A stretch of 36,354 bases of DNA from Prochlorococcus sp. AG-355-G23 (lineage in GTDB: Bacteria; Cyanobacteriota; Cyanobacteriia; PCC-6307; Cyanobiaceae): contig QCDK01000008.1 of the NCBI GenBank assembly GCA_003278765.1, forward strand, positions 1 to 36,354. The letters are read 5' to 3'. Position 1 is the first letter of the stretch, and every line of letters starts with the position of its first letter. The position numbers and the translations under genes were made by a program. This document shows, in pieces, positions 15,996-26,718 of this stretch. The notes beneath the pieces were generated by a model, which did no database searches, had not been told where the DNA came from, and was given only the letters and a program-made list of their open reading frames with translations.

Positions 15996-16889
15996 GTGAC
16001 TAATAATCCTAATAGTTTAATTTCAAAACCTGAATGGTTAAGGGTCAAAGCTCCACAAGTTGAGCGAATTGGTAATACTGCAAATTTATTAAATGATTTA
16101 AATCTCAATACTGTATGTCAAGAAGCGAGCTGTCCAAATATTGGCGAATGTTTTGCTAGTGGAACTGCAACTTTCCTCATAATGGGTCCTGGTTGCACTA
16201 GGGCATGTCCATATTGCGATATTGATTTTGATAGATCTAAGAGAGACTTAGACCCAACTGAACCATATCGTCTAGCCGAAGCTGTTTTTAGAATGAAGCT
16301 TAAGCATGTTGTAATCACATCAGTTAATAGAGATGATCTTGAGGATGGTGGCGCATCTCAATTTTTTCAATGTGTTCATCAAATAAGAGAAAAATCTCCT
16401 GAAACTACTATTGAGCTTTTAATTCCTGATTTTTGTGGCAACTGGAAAGCTCTTGAAAAAGTTCTTGATTCAAATCCAAACGTTTTAAACCATAATATTG
16501 AGACTGTGCCTTCGCTATATAAAAAAGTAAGACCTCAGGGTAAATATGTAAGAACTCTTGAGTTGCTTAAGAGAACCAGAGACTATTCTCCCAAAATTTA
16601 TACAAAGTCAGGCTTCATGCTTGGTTTAGGGGAAAAAGACGAGGAGGTCTTAAGTCTGCTTAAGGATTTAAAAAGTAATTTCGTTGATATTGTTACTATT
16701 GGTCAATATTTATCTCCTGGTCCTAATCATTTACCTGTTAAAAGATTTGTAAGTCCTTCAAAATTTAACTACTTTAAAGCGTTCGGGGAAAAAGATTTAA
16801 ACTTCATGCAAGTAGTTAGTTCTCCTTTAACTCGTAGTAGCTACCATGCTGAAGAGATTCAAAAACTTATGAAAAAGTATCCAAGATAG
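15996..16889 (+). CDS. lipA: Lipoyl synthase
   Basis: LipA is a radical SAM enzyme that inserts two sulfurs into protein-bound octanoyl groups to make lipoyl cofactors for 2-oxoacid dehydrogenases and glycine cleavage. The 297-aa protein has the auxiliary cluster motif C41-x4-C46-x5-C52 ([12 protein letters not shown]), the radical SAM motif C67-x3-C71-x2-C74 (CTRACPYC) and the C-terminal RSSYHAEE carrying the conserved RSS. The start is GTG; the overlapping ATG two bases upstream hits a stop at once. The gene is convergent with the YciI-like gene, 6 bp apart. Confidence 0.96.
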   Translation: MTNNPNSLISKPEWLRVKAPQVERIGNTANLLNDLNLNTVCQEASCPNIGECFASGTATFLIMGPGCTRACPYCDIDFDRSKRDLDPTEPYRLAEAVFRMKLKHVVITSVNRDDLEDGGASQFFQCVHQIREKSPETTIELLIPDFCGNWKALEKVLDSNPNVLNHNIETVPSLYKKVRPQGKYVRTLELLKRTRDYSPKIYTKSGFMLGLGEKDEEVLSLLKDLKSNFVDIVTIGQYLSPGPNHLPVKRFVSPSKFNYFKAFGEKDLNFMQVVSSPLTRSSYHAEEIQKLMKKYPR

Positions 16890-16895
16890 TTATAT

Positions 16896-17189
16896 TTATT
16901 TATTTGGATCTACCCACTCATTTAATTTCCATTCAACTAGATCATTTTTAATCATTGGATCATTCTTAATTATTTTTAGTGCATTTCTATAATTATTCAT
17001 CTCAAGAATAAGTAGTCCGCCGTCACCTGCCCTATTTAACTCATCTACCAAAAAGCCACTTTTTATATTAATTCCCTCTTTTTTTAATTTTTTTACCCAA
17101 TTAATATGTTCGTTAATTATTTTTCGTTTTAGATCATTATTAATTAAGTATTCTTTTTTTATAATTTCAGTTTTTACAAAGAAAGGCAT
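16896..17189 (-). CDS. YciI-like protein
   Basis: The 97-aa protein looks like a YciI-family dimeric alpha-beta barrel. It has KRKIINEHINWVKKLKKEG at 21-39 with the family's usual His at position 28, then AGDGGLLILEMNNYRNALKI and an acidic end. YciI-like proteins have no general assigned reaction. It starts on the base after the Fd-GOGAT stop (TAAATG), so it is almost certainly co-transcribed with that gene. Any functional link to glutamate synthase is inference. Confidence 0.8.
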   Translation of the reverse strand: MPFFVKTEIIKKEYLINNDLKRKIINEHINWVKKLKKEGINIKSGFLVDELNRAGDGGLLILEMNNYRNALKIIKNDPMIKNDLVEWKLNEWVDPNK

Positions 17190-20100
17190 TTACATTTTTT
17201 TTATACCAAGCATCTCTTCTTCACTTGGGGGAACAATCAATTTGAAAGTACTCTTAAAATAAGACCAATTTTCAATTATTTTGGCAGCCTTTAAGCTATT
17301 CGTTTTTGCTTGATATTCTCTAATAATTTCCAATAAGATATCTTCCTGCTTTGATGAAGTTATTTGATGAATGCTTACTATTTCTTTATTTACTTTATTA
17401 ATCAAATCATTGTTCTCATCGATTATAAAAGCTATTCCACCAGTCATGCCCGCACCAATATTCCTTCCTGTGGAACCTAGAATAACTACTTTCCCACCAG
17501 TCATGTATTCACAACAATGATCACCTGCTCCTTCTGTTACCGCTGTAGCACCACTATTTCTAACCGCAAATCTTTCTCCCGATTTTCCTAATGCAAATAA
17601 TTTTCCACCTGTGGCTCCATAAAGACAAGTATTTCCTAGGATGACTTGTTCGGAGGAGATTTCATTTATTTTTTGGGGAATTATTGTGAGTATTCCTCCA
17701 TTCATTCCTTTACAAACATAATCATTAGCTTCTCCGATTAATTGAACATTCATTCCCTTCAATAAAAAGGCGCCAAAGCTTTGTCCTGCATATCCTTTGA
17801 AATTTAAGTTGAGTTCGCCATTGAAGCCAGTGTTGCCATGAAGTTCTGCGATTTCGCCTGATATTTTCGCACAAACACTTCTATCTGTATTTTTTATCTC
17901 AATTTCTTTGGTTAATATTTCGTGATTTTTAATTGAATCTATAAATTTAGTATCAGATAAAAACTCGTCTTCTAATACAGAGCCATTACTATGGGCAGTT
18001 TTTAAATGTTTTAACCATGATCTGTCAGGGGTTGAGTGTTCATTTACTAAAGAAGAAAGATCAATATTAGAAGTTTTTGGAAGATCGATATTTCTTGCAG
18101 AGAGAAATTCTTGATTACCAATCAGTTCTTCCATTTTAGAAACACCAATACTACTCATTATCTGTCTTACTTCTTCAGCAACATACAAGAAAAAATTGAC
18201 GACACTTTCTGGAATACCTTTAAATCTTTTTCTTAATTCTTCTTTTTGAGTGGCAACTCCGACAGGACACTTGTTTGTATGACAAACACGAGCCATTATG
18301 CATCCTTCAGCAATCATCGCTACAGAACCAAAACCGTATTCTTCAGCACCTAGTAAAGCTGCAATAACTACGTCCCAGCCTGTTTTGAGACCTCCATCAG
18401 TTCTCAAAATTACTCTTTCGCGTAAGTTATTCTCTAAGAGAGATTTATGAACCTCAGCAACACCAAGTTCCCATGGTAAACCTGCATGTTTAATAGAACT
18501 CAGGGGTGAAGCACCTGTACCTCCGTCATGTCCAGAAATTTGAATTACATCTGCATTAGCTTTGCTTACTCCAGCAGCAATAGTGCCTATACCAATTTCA
18601 GAAACAAGTTTAACGCTTACTTTCGCTTTTGGATGAACTTGGTGTAAGTCGTGGATAAGTTGAGCTAAATCTTCAATTGAATAAATATCATGATGCGGGG
18701 GAGGAGATATTAAAGCTACTCCAGGTTTGCTATTTCTTAGTTTTGCGATGTAAGAATCAACTTTTGGACCAGGTAATTGTCCCCCCTCTCCGGGTTTTGC
18801 ACCTTGAGCCATTTTAATTTCGAGTTGTTTACCACTTCTTAGATATTCAGGTGTAACTCCAAATCTTCCTGATGCTATTTGTTTAATAGCGGAGCATGCG
18901 GTGTCTCCATTCTTTAAGCCTTTAATAAATGGCAACGTCGCTGACTTAGTATTTTCATCGATATCATTTAAAACATTAAAACGAGCTGGATCTTCTCCCC
19001 CTTCTCCACTATTACTTTTTCCACCAATTCTATTCATTGCAACTGCTAAAACTTCATGCGCTTCTCTGGATAAAGCACCTAAACTCATTCCTCCAGTACA
19101 GAACCTTTTGCAAATTGATTCAACACTTTCAACTTCCTCTAATGGAATACTTTTTCTTTTTGAATTAATTGTTAGTAAATCTCTAAGAGATGTTGTCGGT
19201 CTATTACTAATAAGTTTTTTGTAAGTTTCAAAATGATCGTATCCTGGCCCTTGTTTTACCGCCGAATGTAAAACTTTGGACATCTCTGGGTTATTGGAAT
19301 GATATTCTCCATTATTTCTAAATTGTACAAATCCTAAAAATTCTAATTTCTTTAAATCGATCTCTGGATAGGCTTTCGTATGTATTAAAAGTGTTTCATT
19401 AGTTAATTCTTTTAATGTTATGCCAGCGATACGACTTGTTGTACCATCAAAAGCAATTTTTATTAAGTCAGATCCAAGGCCTACAGCTTCAAAAATTTGT
19501 GCACCATGGTAACTAGATAAAAGTGAGATGCCTATTTTTGAGAGAATTTTTCTTAGACCGTCTTCTAGAGCTTTTTTAATATTTTCTTGAACATCAACTA
19601 TTGATAATGGATTTATTTTTTTGCTATCTATTAGTTTTTGTGTTTTTGGATGTTTTAACCAGTGTCTACCTGCTTCGAAGGTCAACCAAGGGCAAACTGC
19701 ACTTGCTCCATATCCAATTAAACAAGCTAAGTGATGTGTGCTCCAACATTGACCAGTCTCAATTATTAGAGAAGCTTTTAGCCTTATTTCTTTTTTAAGA
19801 AGATAATGATGAATTGCTCCAACAGCAAGTAAAGGAGGTATAAAAGTCTTTTTAGGATTAATTCCCTTATCTGAAATGATAATTAAAGAGCAACCTTCTT
19901 TTATAGACAGCTCACTCTGTTTACAGATTACTTTTAATTGGTTCTCTAAGCCTTGAATACCTTCCTCTAAATCAAACAAACTTGAAATTGTATGAGATTT
20001 AATTTTTGATTTTTTGATGGAAATGAGCTCTTCCTCATTAAGAATAGGACTTTGTAAATGAACAAAGGGTTTAGCATCTTTTATCTCAAACGGTGTACAT

Positions 20101-21761
20101 CTTTCTCCTAGATGCATCTCTAGACTCATTACAAGTTTTTCTCTCAGAGGGTCAATAGGAGGATTAGTAACTTGCGCAAATCTTTGCTTAAAGTAGTCGT
20201 ATAAAATATGTGGCTTAGATGAAAGAACTGCTAATGGGATGTCGTCGCCCATGCAATAAGTAGGCTCTTTAGCTAATGAAGCCATTGAATCTAAGATTAG
20301 GTCATTATCTTCCGCTGAAAAACCGTATGCAGTCTGTTGTTGCAATAACTCAAGATCTTTTAGTTTGCAGTCTTTAAACCATTCATTATTTTCAATTTTT
20401 ATAGTTCTCTTACTGAGAAGATTTTTATAATTATGCCTTTGAGCGGCTTCAGATTTTACTTCCCAATTTCTTAGGATTCTATTCTGATGAAAATCAACTG
20501 CCAGCATTTGTCCCGGTCCTAATCGGCCTTTTTCTATTACTCTTTCTTCTTCAAGATCTACTACTCCTGTTTCAGAACCCATTATTACAAAACCATCATT
20601 TGTGATTGAATATCTTGCAGGTCTTAGGCCATTTCTATCAAGCGTTGCTCCGACAAAATTTCCATCTGCAAATACAAGAAGTGCTGGACCATCCCAAGCT
20701 TCTTGAAGGCTTGCAGAATATTCATAAAAAGCTTTTATATCTTCTCTCTGCTCAAGTTCTGGTTGATCTCTAAATGCTTCAGGAACAAGTTTTAATAATG
20801 AGTCAGTAATGGGCTGACCTGAACGAATATTGATTTCAAGGGTTGCATCAAGATTTGATGAGTCACTTTTGTTTACATCTACAATGGGCTTGATTTCATT
20901 AGATGACTCTCCCCAAAAATCATCGATATGTTTTTCTGCAGCTTTAGCCCAGTTGATATTACCCAAGAGAGTATTTATTTCGCCATTATGACCCAAAAAT
21001 CTCATGGGTTGAGCAAGGGGCCATTTTGGAAGTGTATTAGTACTAAATCTGCGATGATAAACAGAAAATGAAACTTTAAAACTCTCTTCTTTTAAATCTT
21101 GGTAAAACTCGGATAATATTTCAGAGCGAACCATACCTTTATAAACAACTGTTTGAGAACTTAGTGAGGCAAAATAAAATTCACAATCCCCAACATCATT
21201 TTTGAAAGTTTCTCTTATTTTTTTCTCAATTCTTTTTCTTAATTGAAATAAAAGCCTTTCAATATCCTGAGTATCTTGTTTATTAATATGTAGAATCCAT
21301 TGGCTTATGAATGGGGCATTTGCTTTAGCTAAAGGGCCCAAGATTTTTTTATTTACAGGTACTGTTCTCCAAGATGTTTTATTTATTCTTAATTTTTCTG
21401 CTTCCTTGTCACATATTGATTTACATTCTTCAATTTTCTCTTTTTTATTAGGCATAAAAACCATACCTAAACCTCTATTAAAATCTTCTTCATTTTTTAG
21501 ATTCATTTTTTCATCTAAGTATTTCCATGGAATTGAACATAAAATGCCTGCTCCATCTCCTGAGTCACTATCTCCTCCACAACCTCCTCTATGCTCCATA
21601 CAGTTAAGCCCTTTTAACGATTGTTTTAGGATCCAATTGCTTTCTAAACCTTTAATATTTGCTATGAAACCAACTCCACACGCATCTTTCTCACCAATTA
21701 TTCCATTTGGGGAATAACTATCTTGATATGGCTCAACGATTCTTTTGATACTCTCTCCCAT
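17190..21761 (-). CDS. gltS: Ferredoxin-dependent glutamate synthase (Fd-GOGAT)
   Basis: The enzyme makes two glutamates from glutamine and 2-oxoglutarate using reduced ferredoxin, the main ammonium-assimilation step after glutamine synthetase. It is 1,523 aa, a normal length. A 27-residue propeptide precedes the N-terminal nucleophile Cys28 in KDACGVGFIA. The class II glutaminase domain runs to about 430. The FMN/synthase barrel (about 800-1,200) contains GGKSNSGEGGEDPARF and the 3Fe-4S ligands in GCIMARVCHTNKCPVG. The C-terminal beta-helix has Gly-rich repeats (YMTGGKVVILGSTGRNIGAG). It has its own upstream region facing rpsL, 193 bp away. The symbol glsF is also used for this gene. Confidence 0.97.
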   Translation of the reverse strand: MGESIKRIVEPYQDSYSPNGIIGEKDACGVGFIANIKGLESNWILKQSLKGLNCMEHRGGCGGDSDSGDGAGILCSIPWKYLDEKMNLKNEEDFNRGLGMVFMPNKKEKIEECKSICDKEAEKLRINKTSWRTVPVNKKILGPLAKANAPFISQWILHINKQDTQDIERLLFQLRKRIEKKIRETFKNDVGDCEFYFASLSSQTVVYKGMVRSEILSEFYQDLKEESFKVSFSVYHRRFSTNTLPKWPLAQPMRFLGHNGEINTLLGNINWAKAAEKHIDDFWGESSNEIKPIVDVNKSDSSNLDATLEINIRSGQPITDSLLKLVPEAFRDQPELEQREDIKAFYEYSASLQEAWDGPALLVFADGNFVGATLDRNGLRPARYSITNDGFVIMGSETGVVDLEEERVIEKGRLGPGQMLAVDFHQNRILRNWEVKSEAAQRHNYKNLLSKRTIKIENNEWFKDCKLKDLELLQQQTAYGFSAEDNDLILDSMASLAKEPTYCMGDDIPLAVLSSKPHILYDYFKQRFAQVTNPPIDPLREKLVMSLEMHLGERCTPFEIKDAKPFVHLQSPILNEEELISIKKSKIKSHTISSLFDLEEGIQGLENQLKVICKQSELSIKEGCSLIIISDKGINPKKTFIPPLLAVGAIHHYLLKKEIRLKASLIIETGQCWSTHHLACLIGYGASAVCPWLTFEAGRHWLKHPKTQKLIDSKKINPLSIVDVQENIKKALEDGLRKILSKIGISLLSSYHGAQIFEAVGLGSDLIKIAFDGTTSRIAGITLKELTNETLLIHTKAYPEIDLKKLEFLGFVQFRNNGEYHSNNPEMSKVLHSAVKQGPGYDHFETYKKLISNRPTTSLRDLLTINSKRKSIPLEEVESVESICKRFCTGGMSLGALSREAHEVLAVAMNRIGGKSNSGEGGEDPARFNVLNDIDENTKSATLPFIKGLKNGDTACSAIKQIASGRFGVTPEYLRSGKQLEIKMAQGAKPGEGGQLPGPKVDSYIAKLRNSKPGVALISPPPHHDIYSIEDLAQLIHDLHQVHPKAKVSVKLVSEIGIGTIAAGVSKANADVIQISGHDGGTGASPLSSIKHAGLPWELGVAEVHKSLLENNLRERVILRTDGGLKTGWDVVIAALLGAEEYGFGSVAMIAEGCIMARVCHTNKCPVGVATQKEELRKRFKGIPESVVNFFLYVAEEVRQIMSSIGVSKMEELIGNQEFLSARNIDLPKTSNIDLSSLVNEHSTPDRSWLKHLKTAHSNGSVLEDEFLSDTKFIDSIKNHEILTKEIEIKNTDRSVCAKISGEIAELHGNTGFNGELNLNFKGYAGQSFGAFLLKGMNVQLIGEANDYVCKGMNGGILTIIPQKINEISSEQVILGNTCLYGATGGKLFALGKSGERFAVRNSGATAVTEGAGDHCCEYMTGGKVVILGSTGRNIGAGMTGGIAFIIDENNDLINKVNKEIVSIHQITSSKQEDILLEIIREYQAKTNSLKAAKIIENWSYFKSTFKLIVPPSEEEMLGIKKM

Positions 21762-21893
21762 AGATTATTTAATTCGATTTAGTTATTTATGTATTTCTAT
21801 TATAAAAATAAATATGAAAATAAATCTAAAAATAATGAATATTTACCAAAGAATTTTAGTTTCACAAATTTTTAAAAAAAATCATAAAAAACT

Positions 21894-21925
21894 TTTAGTT
21901 GGTGCTCGTAAAAGGTTATGATAAT
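21894..21925 (+). promoter_or_regulatory. Candidate promoter of the rpsL (str) operon
   Basis: TTTAGT (21894-21899) and TATGAT (21917-21922) are separated by 17 bp; GATAAT overlaps the latter (21920-21925). The start codon of rpsL follows 32 bp later. It is a sigma70-type match in AT-rich DNA, so moderate support only. Confidence 0.35.
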
Positions 21926-21954
21926 AAAATGTTTATTTTTTCAAAATATAATAG

Positions 21955-22329
21955 ATGCCTACCATCTCACAATTAATAGGTTCAGAAAGAAAACGTCTGA
22001 CTAAGAAAACTAAATCTCCTGCATTAAAAGCTTGCCCTGAGAGAAGAGGAGTATGTACGAGAGTTTATACATCAACACCTAAAAAACCTAATTCAGCTCT
22101 AAGAAAAGTCGCAAGGGTGAGATTAACTTCTGGTTTCGAAGTAACGGCTTATATTCCTGGTATTGGTCATAATTTACAAGAACACTCTGTAGTGTTGCTT
22201 CGGGGTGGACGAGTTAAGGATTTGCCAGGAGTCAGATATCATATAATAAGAGGAACTTTAGATACGGCTGGAGTCAAAGATAGACGTCAATCCAGATCTA
22301 AGTATGGAGCAAAAGCTCCTAAAGATTAA
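21955..22329 (+). CDS. rpsL: 30S ribosomal protein S12
   Basis: S12 lies at the decoding centre of the small subunit. The 124-aa protein starts [20 protein letters not shown] and contains the conserved loop [17 protein letters not shown], with the lysines whose mutation gives streptomycin resistance in other bacteria, and a second loop [14 protein letters not shown]. The sequence looks wild-type. It is first of the rpsL-rpsG-fusA-tuf-rpsJ cluster. Confidence 0.99.
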   Translation: MPTISQLIGSERKRLTKKTKSPALKACPERRGVCTRVYTSTPKKPNSALRKVARVRLTSGFEVTAYIPGIGHNLQEHSVVLLRGGRVKDLPGVRYHIIRGTLDTAGVKDRRQSRSKYGAKAPKD

Positions 22330-22354
22330 TTTGTAAACATCACTTTTTGAAAAC

Positions 22355-22825
22355 ATGTCACGTCGTAATGCAGCAGTAAAAAGACCAGTTCTTCCAGATC
22401 CTCAATTTAATAGTCGTCTTGCTTCAATGATGATTTCTCGATTGATGAAACATGGTAAAAAATCGACAGCTCAAAGAATATTGTCTGATGCTTTTTCTTT
22501 AATAAGCGAGAGAACTGGTGGGAATGCAGTTGAATTATTTGAAACAGCTGTAAAAAATGCAACTCCTCTCGTTGAAGTACGTGCTAGAAGAGTTGGTGGC
22601 GCAACATATCAGGTACCTATGGAAGTACGTCAAGAGAGGGGTACAGCTATGGCATTAAGATGGCTTGTTACATTCTCACGTGCAAGAAATGGCAAAAGTA
22701 TGTCCCAAAAACTTGCTGGTGAGTTGATGGATGCAGCAAATGAAACTGGTAGTGCTGTTAAAAAAAGAGAAGACACTCATAAAATGGCTGAAGCTAACAA
22801 AGCTTTTGCACATTACAGATATTAA
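22355..22825 (+). CDS. rpsG: 30S ribosomal protein S7
   Basis: S7 nucleates assembly of the 30S head by binding 16S rRNA. The 156-aa protein has the family signatures [19 protein letters not shown] near residues 28-46 and [18 protein letters not shown] near 77-95, and ends KAFAHYRY. It follows rpsL by 25 bp and is clearly in the same operon. Confidence 0.99.
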   Translation: MSRRNAAVKRPVLPDPQFNSRLASMMISRLMKHGKKSTAQRILSDAFSLISERTGGNAVELFETAVKNATPLVEVRARRVGGATYQVPMEVRQERGTAMALRWLVTFSRARNGKSMSQKLAGELMDAANETGSAVKKREDTHKMAEANKAFAHYRY

Positions 22826-22921
22826 TTTCATCAAAAAGGTACTTAAGTAGTTTATTATTATTAAAGTTTGCTTTTAAGGTGAACTATACTTAACAAAATT
22901 ATTTTAATTGGAGCTTTAAAA

Positions 22922-24997
22922 TTGGCACGCGACTTTCCCCTAGAACGAGTAAGGAACATAGGTATAGCCGCTCATATTGATGCAGGGAAGACTACAACTA
23001 CTGAAAGAATTTTGTTTTATTCAGGTGTTGTTCACAAAATAGGAGAAGTACATGATGGTGCCGCAGTAACTGATTGGATGGATCAAGAACGAGAAAGAGG
23101 AATAACTATTACTGCTGCTGCAATATCTACTAGTTGGCAAGATCACAGAATTAATATCATTGATACTCCTGGGCACGTGGATTTTACTATAGAAGTGGAA
23201 AGATCAATGCGAGTCTTGGACGGAGTAATAGCTGTATTTTGTGCAGTTGGTGGAGTACAGCCCCAATCTGAAACAGTTTGGCGTCAAGCAGATAGATACT
23301 CTGTCCCAAGAATGGTTTTTGTTAATAAAATGGACAGGACTGGTGCAGATTTTCTAAAAGTTAATAAACAAATTAAAGATCGACTAAAGGCAAATGCACT
23401 TCCAATCCAGCTACCTATTGGAGCTGAAGGTGATCTCACTGGCATTATTGATTTAGTAGCAAACAAAGCATATCTTTACAAAAATGACTTAGGTACTGAT
23501 ATCGAAGAAGCTCCAATTCCACCTGAAATGGAGGAAGAAGCTGCTGATTGGAGAAATAAGTTGATGGAGAGTGTTGCAGAAAATGATGAAGAGTTAATTG
23601 AAATATTCCTTGAAACTGGAGAACTATCCGAAGAACAACTTAAAAAAGGAATTAGGGAAGGGGTTTTAAAACACGGATTGGTTCCAGTATTATGCGGTTC
23701 CGCTTTTAAGAATAAAGGAGTCCAACTTGTATTAGACGCTGTGGTGGATTACTTGCCAGCTCCTGTCGATGTGAAACCAATACAAGGTGTTTTACCAAGT
23801 GGAAAGGAAGATGTAAGGCCTTCAGATGATAATGCTCCTTTCAGTGCATTAGCTTTCAAGGTAATGTCAGATCCCTATGGGAAATTAACTTTTGTGAGAA
23901 TGTATTCAGGTGTTCTTTCAAAAGGAAGTTATGTAATGAATTCTACTAAGGATTCTAAAGAGAGAATTTCTAGATTAGTGATTCTCAAGGCTGATGAAAG
24001 AGAGGAGGTTGATGAATTGAGGGCTGGGGATTTAGGTGCTGTATTAGGTCTTAAGAACACAACAACTGGTGACACTCTATGTAATACAGAAGATCCAATA
24101 GTTTTGGAAACATTGTTTATCCCTGAACCAGTTATCTCTGTTGCTGTTGAGCCAAAAACTAAAGGAGATATGGAAAAATTATCAAAAGCTTTAACTGCTT
24201 TGTCTGAAGAGGATCCAACATTTAGGGTAAGTACAGATCCTGAGACAAATCAAACTGTTATTGCAGGTATGGGTGAGTTGCACTTAGAAATCCTTGTTGA
24301 CAGAATGTTGAGGGAATTTAAGGTTGAAGCAAATATAGGAGCTCCACAGGTTTCATACAGAGAGACTATTAGGTCTAGTTCTAAAGGTGAAGGTAAATAT
24401 GCAAGACAAACTGGAGGGAAAGGCCAATATGGTCATGTAATTATTGAAATGGAACCTGCTGAAGTTGGTAAAGGTTTTGAATTTGTAAACAAAATTGTTG
24501 GCGGAGCTGTACCAAAAGAGTATATTGGTCCTGCATCTAATGGGATGAAAGAAACCTGTGAATCTGGTGTTCTTGCCGGTTATCCACTCATTGATGTAAA
24601 AGTAACACTAGTCGATGGTTCATTCCACGATGTAGACTCATCTGAAATGGCCTTCAAAATTGCAGGTTCTATGGCTTTTAAAGACGGGGTTAAAAAATGC
24701 AATCCTGTCCTTTTAGAGCCTATGATGAAAGTTGAGGTCGAAAGTCCTGATGACTTTCTTGGATCTGTAATTGGTGATCTCTCTTCCAGAAGAGGTCAGG
24801 TAGAAGGACAATCTGTTGATGATGGATTGTCTAAGGTACAGGCCAAAGTGCCCTTAGCCGAAATGTTCGGTTATGCCACTCAACTCCGATCAATGACTCA
24901 AGGTCGGGGTATATTTTCAATGGAGTTCGCAAATTATGAGGAAGTTCCTCGTAATGTTGCTGAAGCTATCATTTCCAAGAATCAGGGCAACTCCTGA
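22922..24997 (+). CDS. fusA: Elongation factor G (TTG start)
   Basis: EF-G is the GTPase that drives ribosomal translocation. It is 691 aa. The P-loop is AHIDAGKT (17-24), switch II DTPGH follows, and NKMD and the G5 loop are present, with domains II-V after them. The start is a TTG at 22922. It is chosen because [19 protein letters not shown] matches the conserved EF-G N-terminus, and a GGAG at 22910-22913 sits 8 nt upstream as a ribosome-binding site. A 96-bp gap separates it from rpsG. A TTG start on a highly expressed gene is notable. Confidence 0.98.
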   Translation: MARDFPLERVRNIGIAAHIDAGKTTTTERILFYSGVVHKIGEVHDGAAVTDWMDQERERGITITAAAISTSWQDHRINIIDTPGHVDFTIEVERSMRVLDGVIAVFCAVGGVQPQSETVWRQADRYSVPRMVFVNKMDRTGADFLKVNKQIKDRLKANALPIQLPIGAEGDLTGIIDLVANKAYLYKNDLGTDIEEAPIPPEMEEEAADWRNKLMESVAENDEELIEIFLETGELSEEQLKKGIREGVLKHGLVPVLCGSAFKNKGVQLVLDAVVDYLPAPVDVKPIQGVLPSGKEDVRPSDDNAPFSALAFKVMSDPYGKLTFVRMYSGVLSKGSYVMNSTKDSKERISRLVILKADEREEVDELRAGDLGAVLGLKNTTTGDTLCNTEDPIVLETLFIPEPVISVAVEPKTKGDMEKLSKALTALSEEDPTFRVSTDPETNQTVIAGMGELHLEILVDRMLREFKVEANIGAPQVSYRETIRSSSKGEGKYARQTGGKGQYGHVIIEMEPAEVGKGFEFVNKIVGGAVPKEYIGPASNGMKETCESGVLAGYPLIDVKVTLVDGSFHDVDSSEMAFKIAGSMAFKDGVKKCNPVLLEPMMKVEVESPDDFLGSVIGDLSSRRGQVEGQSVDDGLSKVQAKVPLAEMFGYATQLRSMTQGRGIFSMEFANYEEVPRNVAEAIISKNQGNS

Positions 24998-25042
24998 TCT
25001 CTAAACTAAAACACTCTTAAACCCTCGATTCTTTAATTCAAA

Positions 25043-26242
25043 ATGGCTCGCGAGAAGTTCGAAAGGAACAAACCACATGTCAACATAGGTACTATTGGCC
25101 ACGTTGATCATGGAAAAACAACACTAACAGCTGCTATTACAAATGTATTAGCAAAAAAAGGTCAAGCTCAAGCTCAAGACTATGGAGACATTGATGGTGC
25201 TCCTGAAGAAAGGGAGCGTGGTATTACCATTAATACTGCTCATGTTGAATACGAAACTGAAGGCAGACATTATGCTCATGTCGATTGCCCAGGTCACGCT
25301 GATTATGTAAAAAACATGATCACAGGGGCTGCCCAGATGGACGGAGCTATCCTAGTTTGCGCAGCAACAGATGGTCCTATGGCTCAAACAAAAGAGCATA
25401 TTCTTTTAGCTAAACAGGTTGGGGTTCCTGCTCTTGTAGTTGCTCTAAACAAGTGCGATATGGTCGATGATGAAGAAATTATTGAACTTGTCGAAATGGA
25501 AATTAGGGAACTGTTAGATAGTTATGATTTCCCTGGAGATGACATTCCTATAGTTCAAGTTTCAGGTTTAAAAGCTCTCGAAGGTGATTCTACTTGGGAA
25601 TCAAAGATTGAAGAATTAATGAAAGCAGTTGATGCTAGCATTCCCGAACCAGAAAGAGAAGTTGATAAACCATTTTTGATGGCAGTTGAAGACGTTTTCT
25701 CAATTACTGGTAGGGGAACTGTTGCTACTGGAAGAATTGAGAGAGGTAAAGTTAAGGTTGGAGAAGAAGTAGAAATAGTTGGAATAAGAGATACAAGAGT
25801 AACAACTGTTACTGGAGTTGAAATGTTCCGAAAACTTCTCGATGAAGGTATGGCTGGCGATAACGTTGGTTTACTTTTACGTGGTGTCCAGAAAGAAGAT
25901 ATTGAGAGAGGAATGGTTCTTGTGAAGAAAGGATCTATTACTCCTCATACTCAGTTTGAGGGAGAAGTTTATGTTCTCAAAAAAGAAGAGGGCGGAAGAC
26001 ATACTCCTTTCTTTGCAGGATATAGACCTCAGTTCTACATCAGAACAACTGATGTGACAGGTCAAATAACCGCATTCACCTCAGATGATGGCTCCAATGT
26101 TGAAATGGTTATGCCTGGAGACAGAATTAAGATGACGGGAGAATTAATTTGTCCAGTAGCTATTGAACAAGGTATGCGATTCGCTATACGTGAAGGTGGA
26201 CGTACTATCGGTGCTGGAGTTGTTTCTAAAATACTCAAATAA
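25043..26242 (+). CDS. tuf: Elongation factor Tu
   Basis: EF-Tu carries aminoacyl-tRNA to the ribosome as a GTP complex. The 399-aa protein has GHVDHGKT (19-26), [28 protein letters not shown] and the C-terminal barrel domains ending [10 protein letters not shown]. It follows fusA after 45 bp and precedes rpsJ in the usual cyanobacterial order. Only one copy is seen in this window. Confidence 0.99.
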   Translation: MAREKFERNKPHVNIGTIGHVDHGKTTLTAAITNVLAKKGQAQAQDYGDIDGAPEERERGITINTAHVEYETEGRHYAHVDCPGHADYVKNMITGAAQMDGAILVCAATDGPMAQTKEHILLAKQVGVPALVVALNKCDMVDDEEIIELVEMEIRELLDSYDFPGDDIPIVQVSGLKALEGDSTWESKIEELMKAVDASIPEPEREVDKPFLMAVEDVFSITGRGTVATGRIERGKVKVGEEVEIVGIRDTRVTTVTGVEMFRKLLDEGMAGDNVGLLLRGVQKEDIERGMVLVKKGSITPHTQFEGEVYVLKKEEGGRHTPFFAGYRPQFYIRTTDVTGQITAFTSDDGSNVEMVMPGDRIKMTGELICPVAIEQGMRFAIREGGRTIGAGVVSKILK

Positions 26243-26295
26243 TCTATTTGAATTTTAAAAATTTAACCTCAATCATTTAATATAGGTTTATGGAT

Positions 26296-26321
26296 AAGGG
26301 TCATTTTAATCAATGACCCTT
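26296..26321 (+). promoter_or_regulatory. Perfect hairpin in the rpsJ leader
   Basis: AAGGGTCATT (26296-26305) pairs with AATGACCCTT (26312-26321) around a TTAATC loop. This is a 10-bp uninterrupted stem placed 21 nt before the rpsJ ATG and 53 nt after the tuf stop. No T-tract follows, so it does not look like a terminator. It may be an attenuating or processing hairpin, or a ribosomal-protein binding site between tuf and rpsJ. Confidence 0.55.
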
Positions 26322-26342
26322 CACTATAAGTTATTTGAAACT

Positions 26343-26663
26343 ATGACAGCATCAATTGCACAACAAAAAATAAGAATAAGGCTTAAAGCATTTGATAGAA
26401 GAATGCTTGATTTATCTTGTGACAAAATAATCCAAACTGCTGACACTACTTCTGCTTCAGCAATAGGCCCAATACCTCTGCCTACAAAAAGAAAGATTTA
26501 TTGTGTCCTAAGATCACCACATGTTGATAAAGATTCTAGAGAACATTTTGAAACAAGAACACATAGAAGAATAATAGATATCTATAGTCCTTCTGCAAAA
26601 ACTATTGATGCCTTAATGAAACTAGATCTTCCTAGTGGTGTAGACATAGAAGTTAAACTTTAG
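26343..26663 (+). CDS. rpsJ: 30S ribosomal protein S10
   Basis: S10 is a head protein of the 30S subunit and part of the NusB antitermination complex. The chosen start [20 protein letters not shown] gives 106 aa, the normal cyanobacterial length. An in-frame ATG at 26313 would add ten unconserved residues and lies inside the leader hairpin, so it was not used. The conserved region [20 protein letters not shown] and the end [12 protein letters not shown] are present. In cyanobacteria rpsJ sits at the end of the str operon, not with the S10 operon. Confidence 0.97.
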   Translation: MTASIAQQKIRIRLKAFDRRMLDLSCDKIIQTADTTSASAIGPIPLPTKRKIYCVLRSPHVDKDSREHFETRTHRRIIDIYSPSAKTIDALMKLDLPSGVDIEVKL

Positions 26664-26718
26664 AAAATCCCGAAACCGCCCTAAATTGACTATTATAAAG
26701 CAATTGTAAGAGGTTTAA

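Noticed and set aside
21307..21717. Plus-strand open frame of 136 codons inside gltS
   Set aside because: It lies opposite the conserved glutaminase domain of Fd-GOGAT, and its composition is a mirror of that coding strand.
26296..26321. Intrinsic terminator after tuf
   Set aside because: The stem is strong, but the bases after it are CACTATAAG, with no T-run on either strand.
26313..26342. Earlier ATG for rpsJ giving 116 aa
   Set aside because: The extra ten residues are not part of S10 and the ATG lies inside the 10-bp hairpin; MTASIAQQK at 26343 is the expected start.
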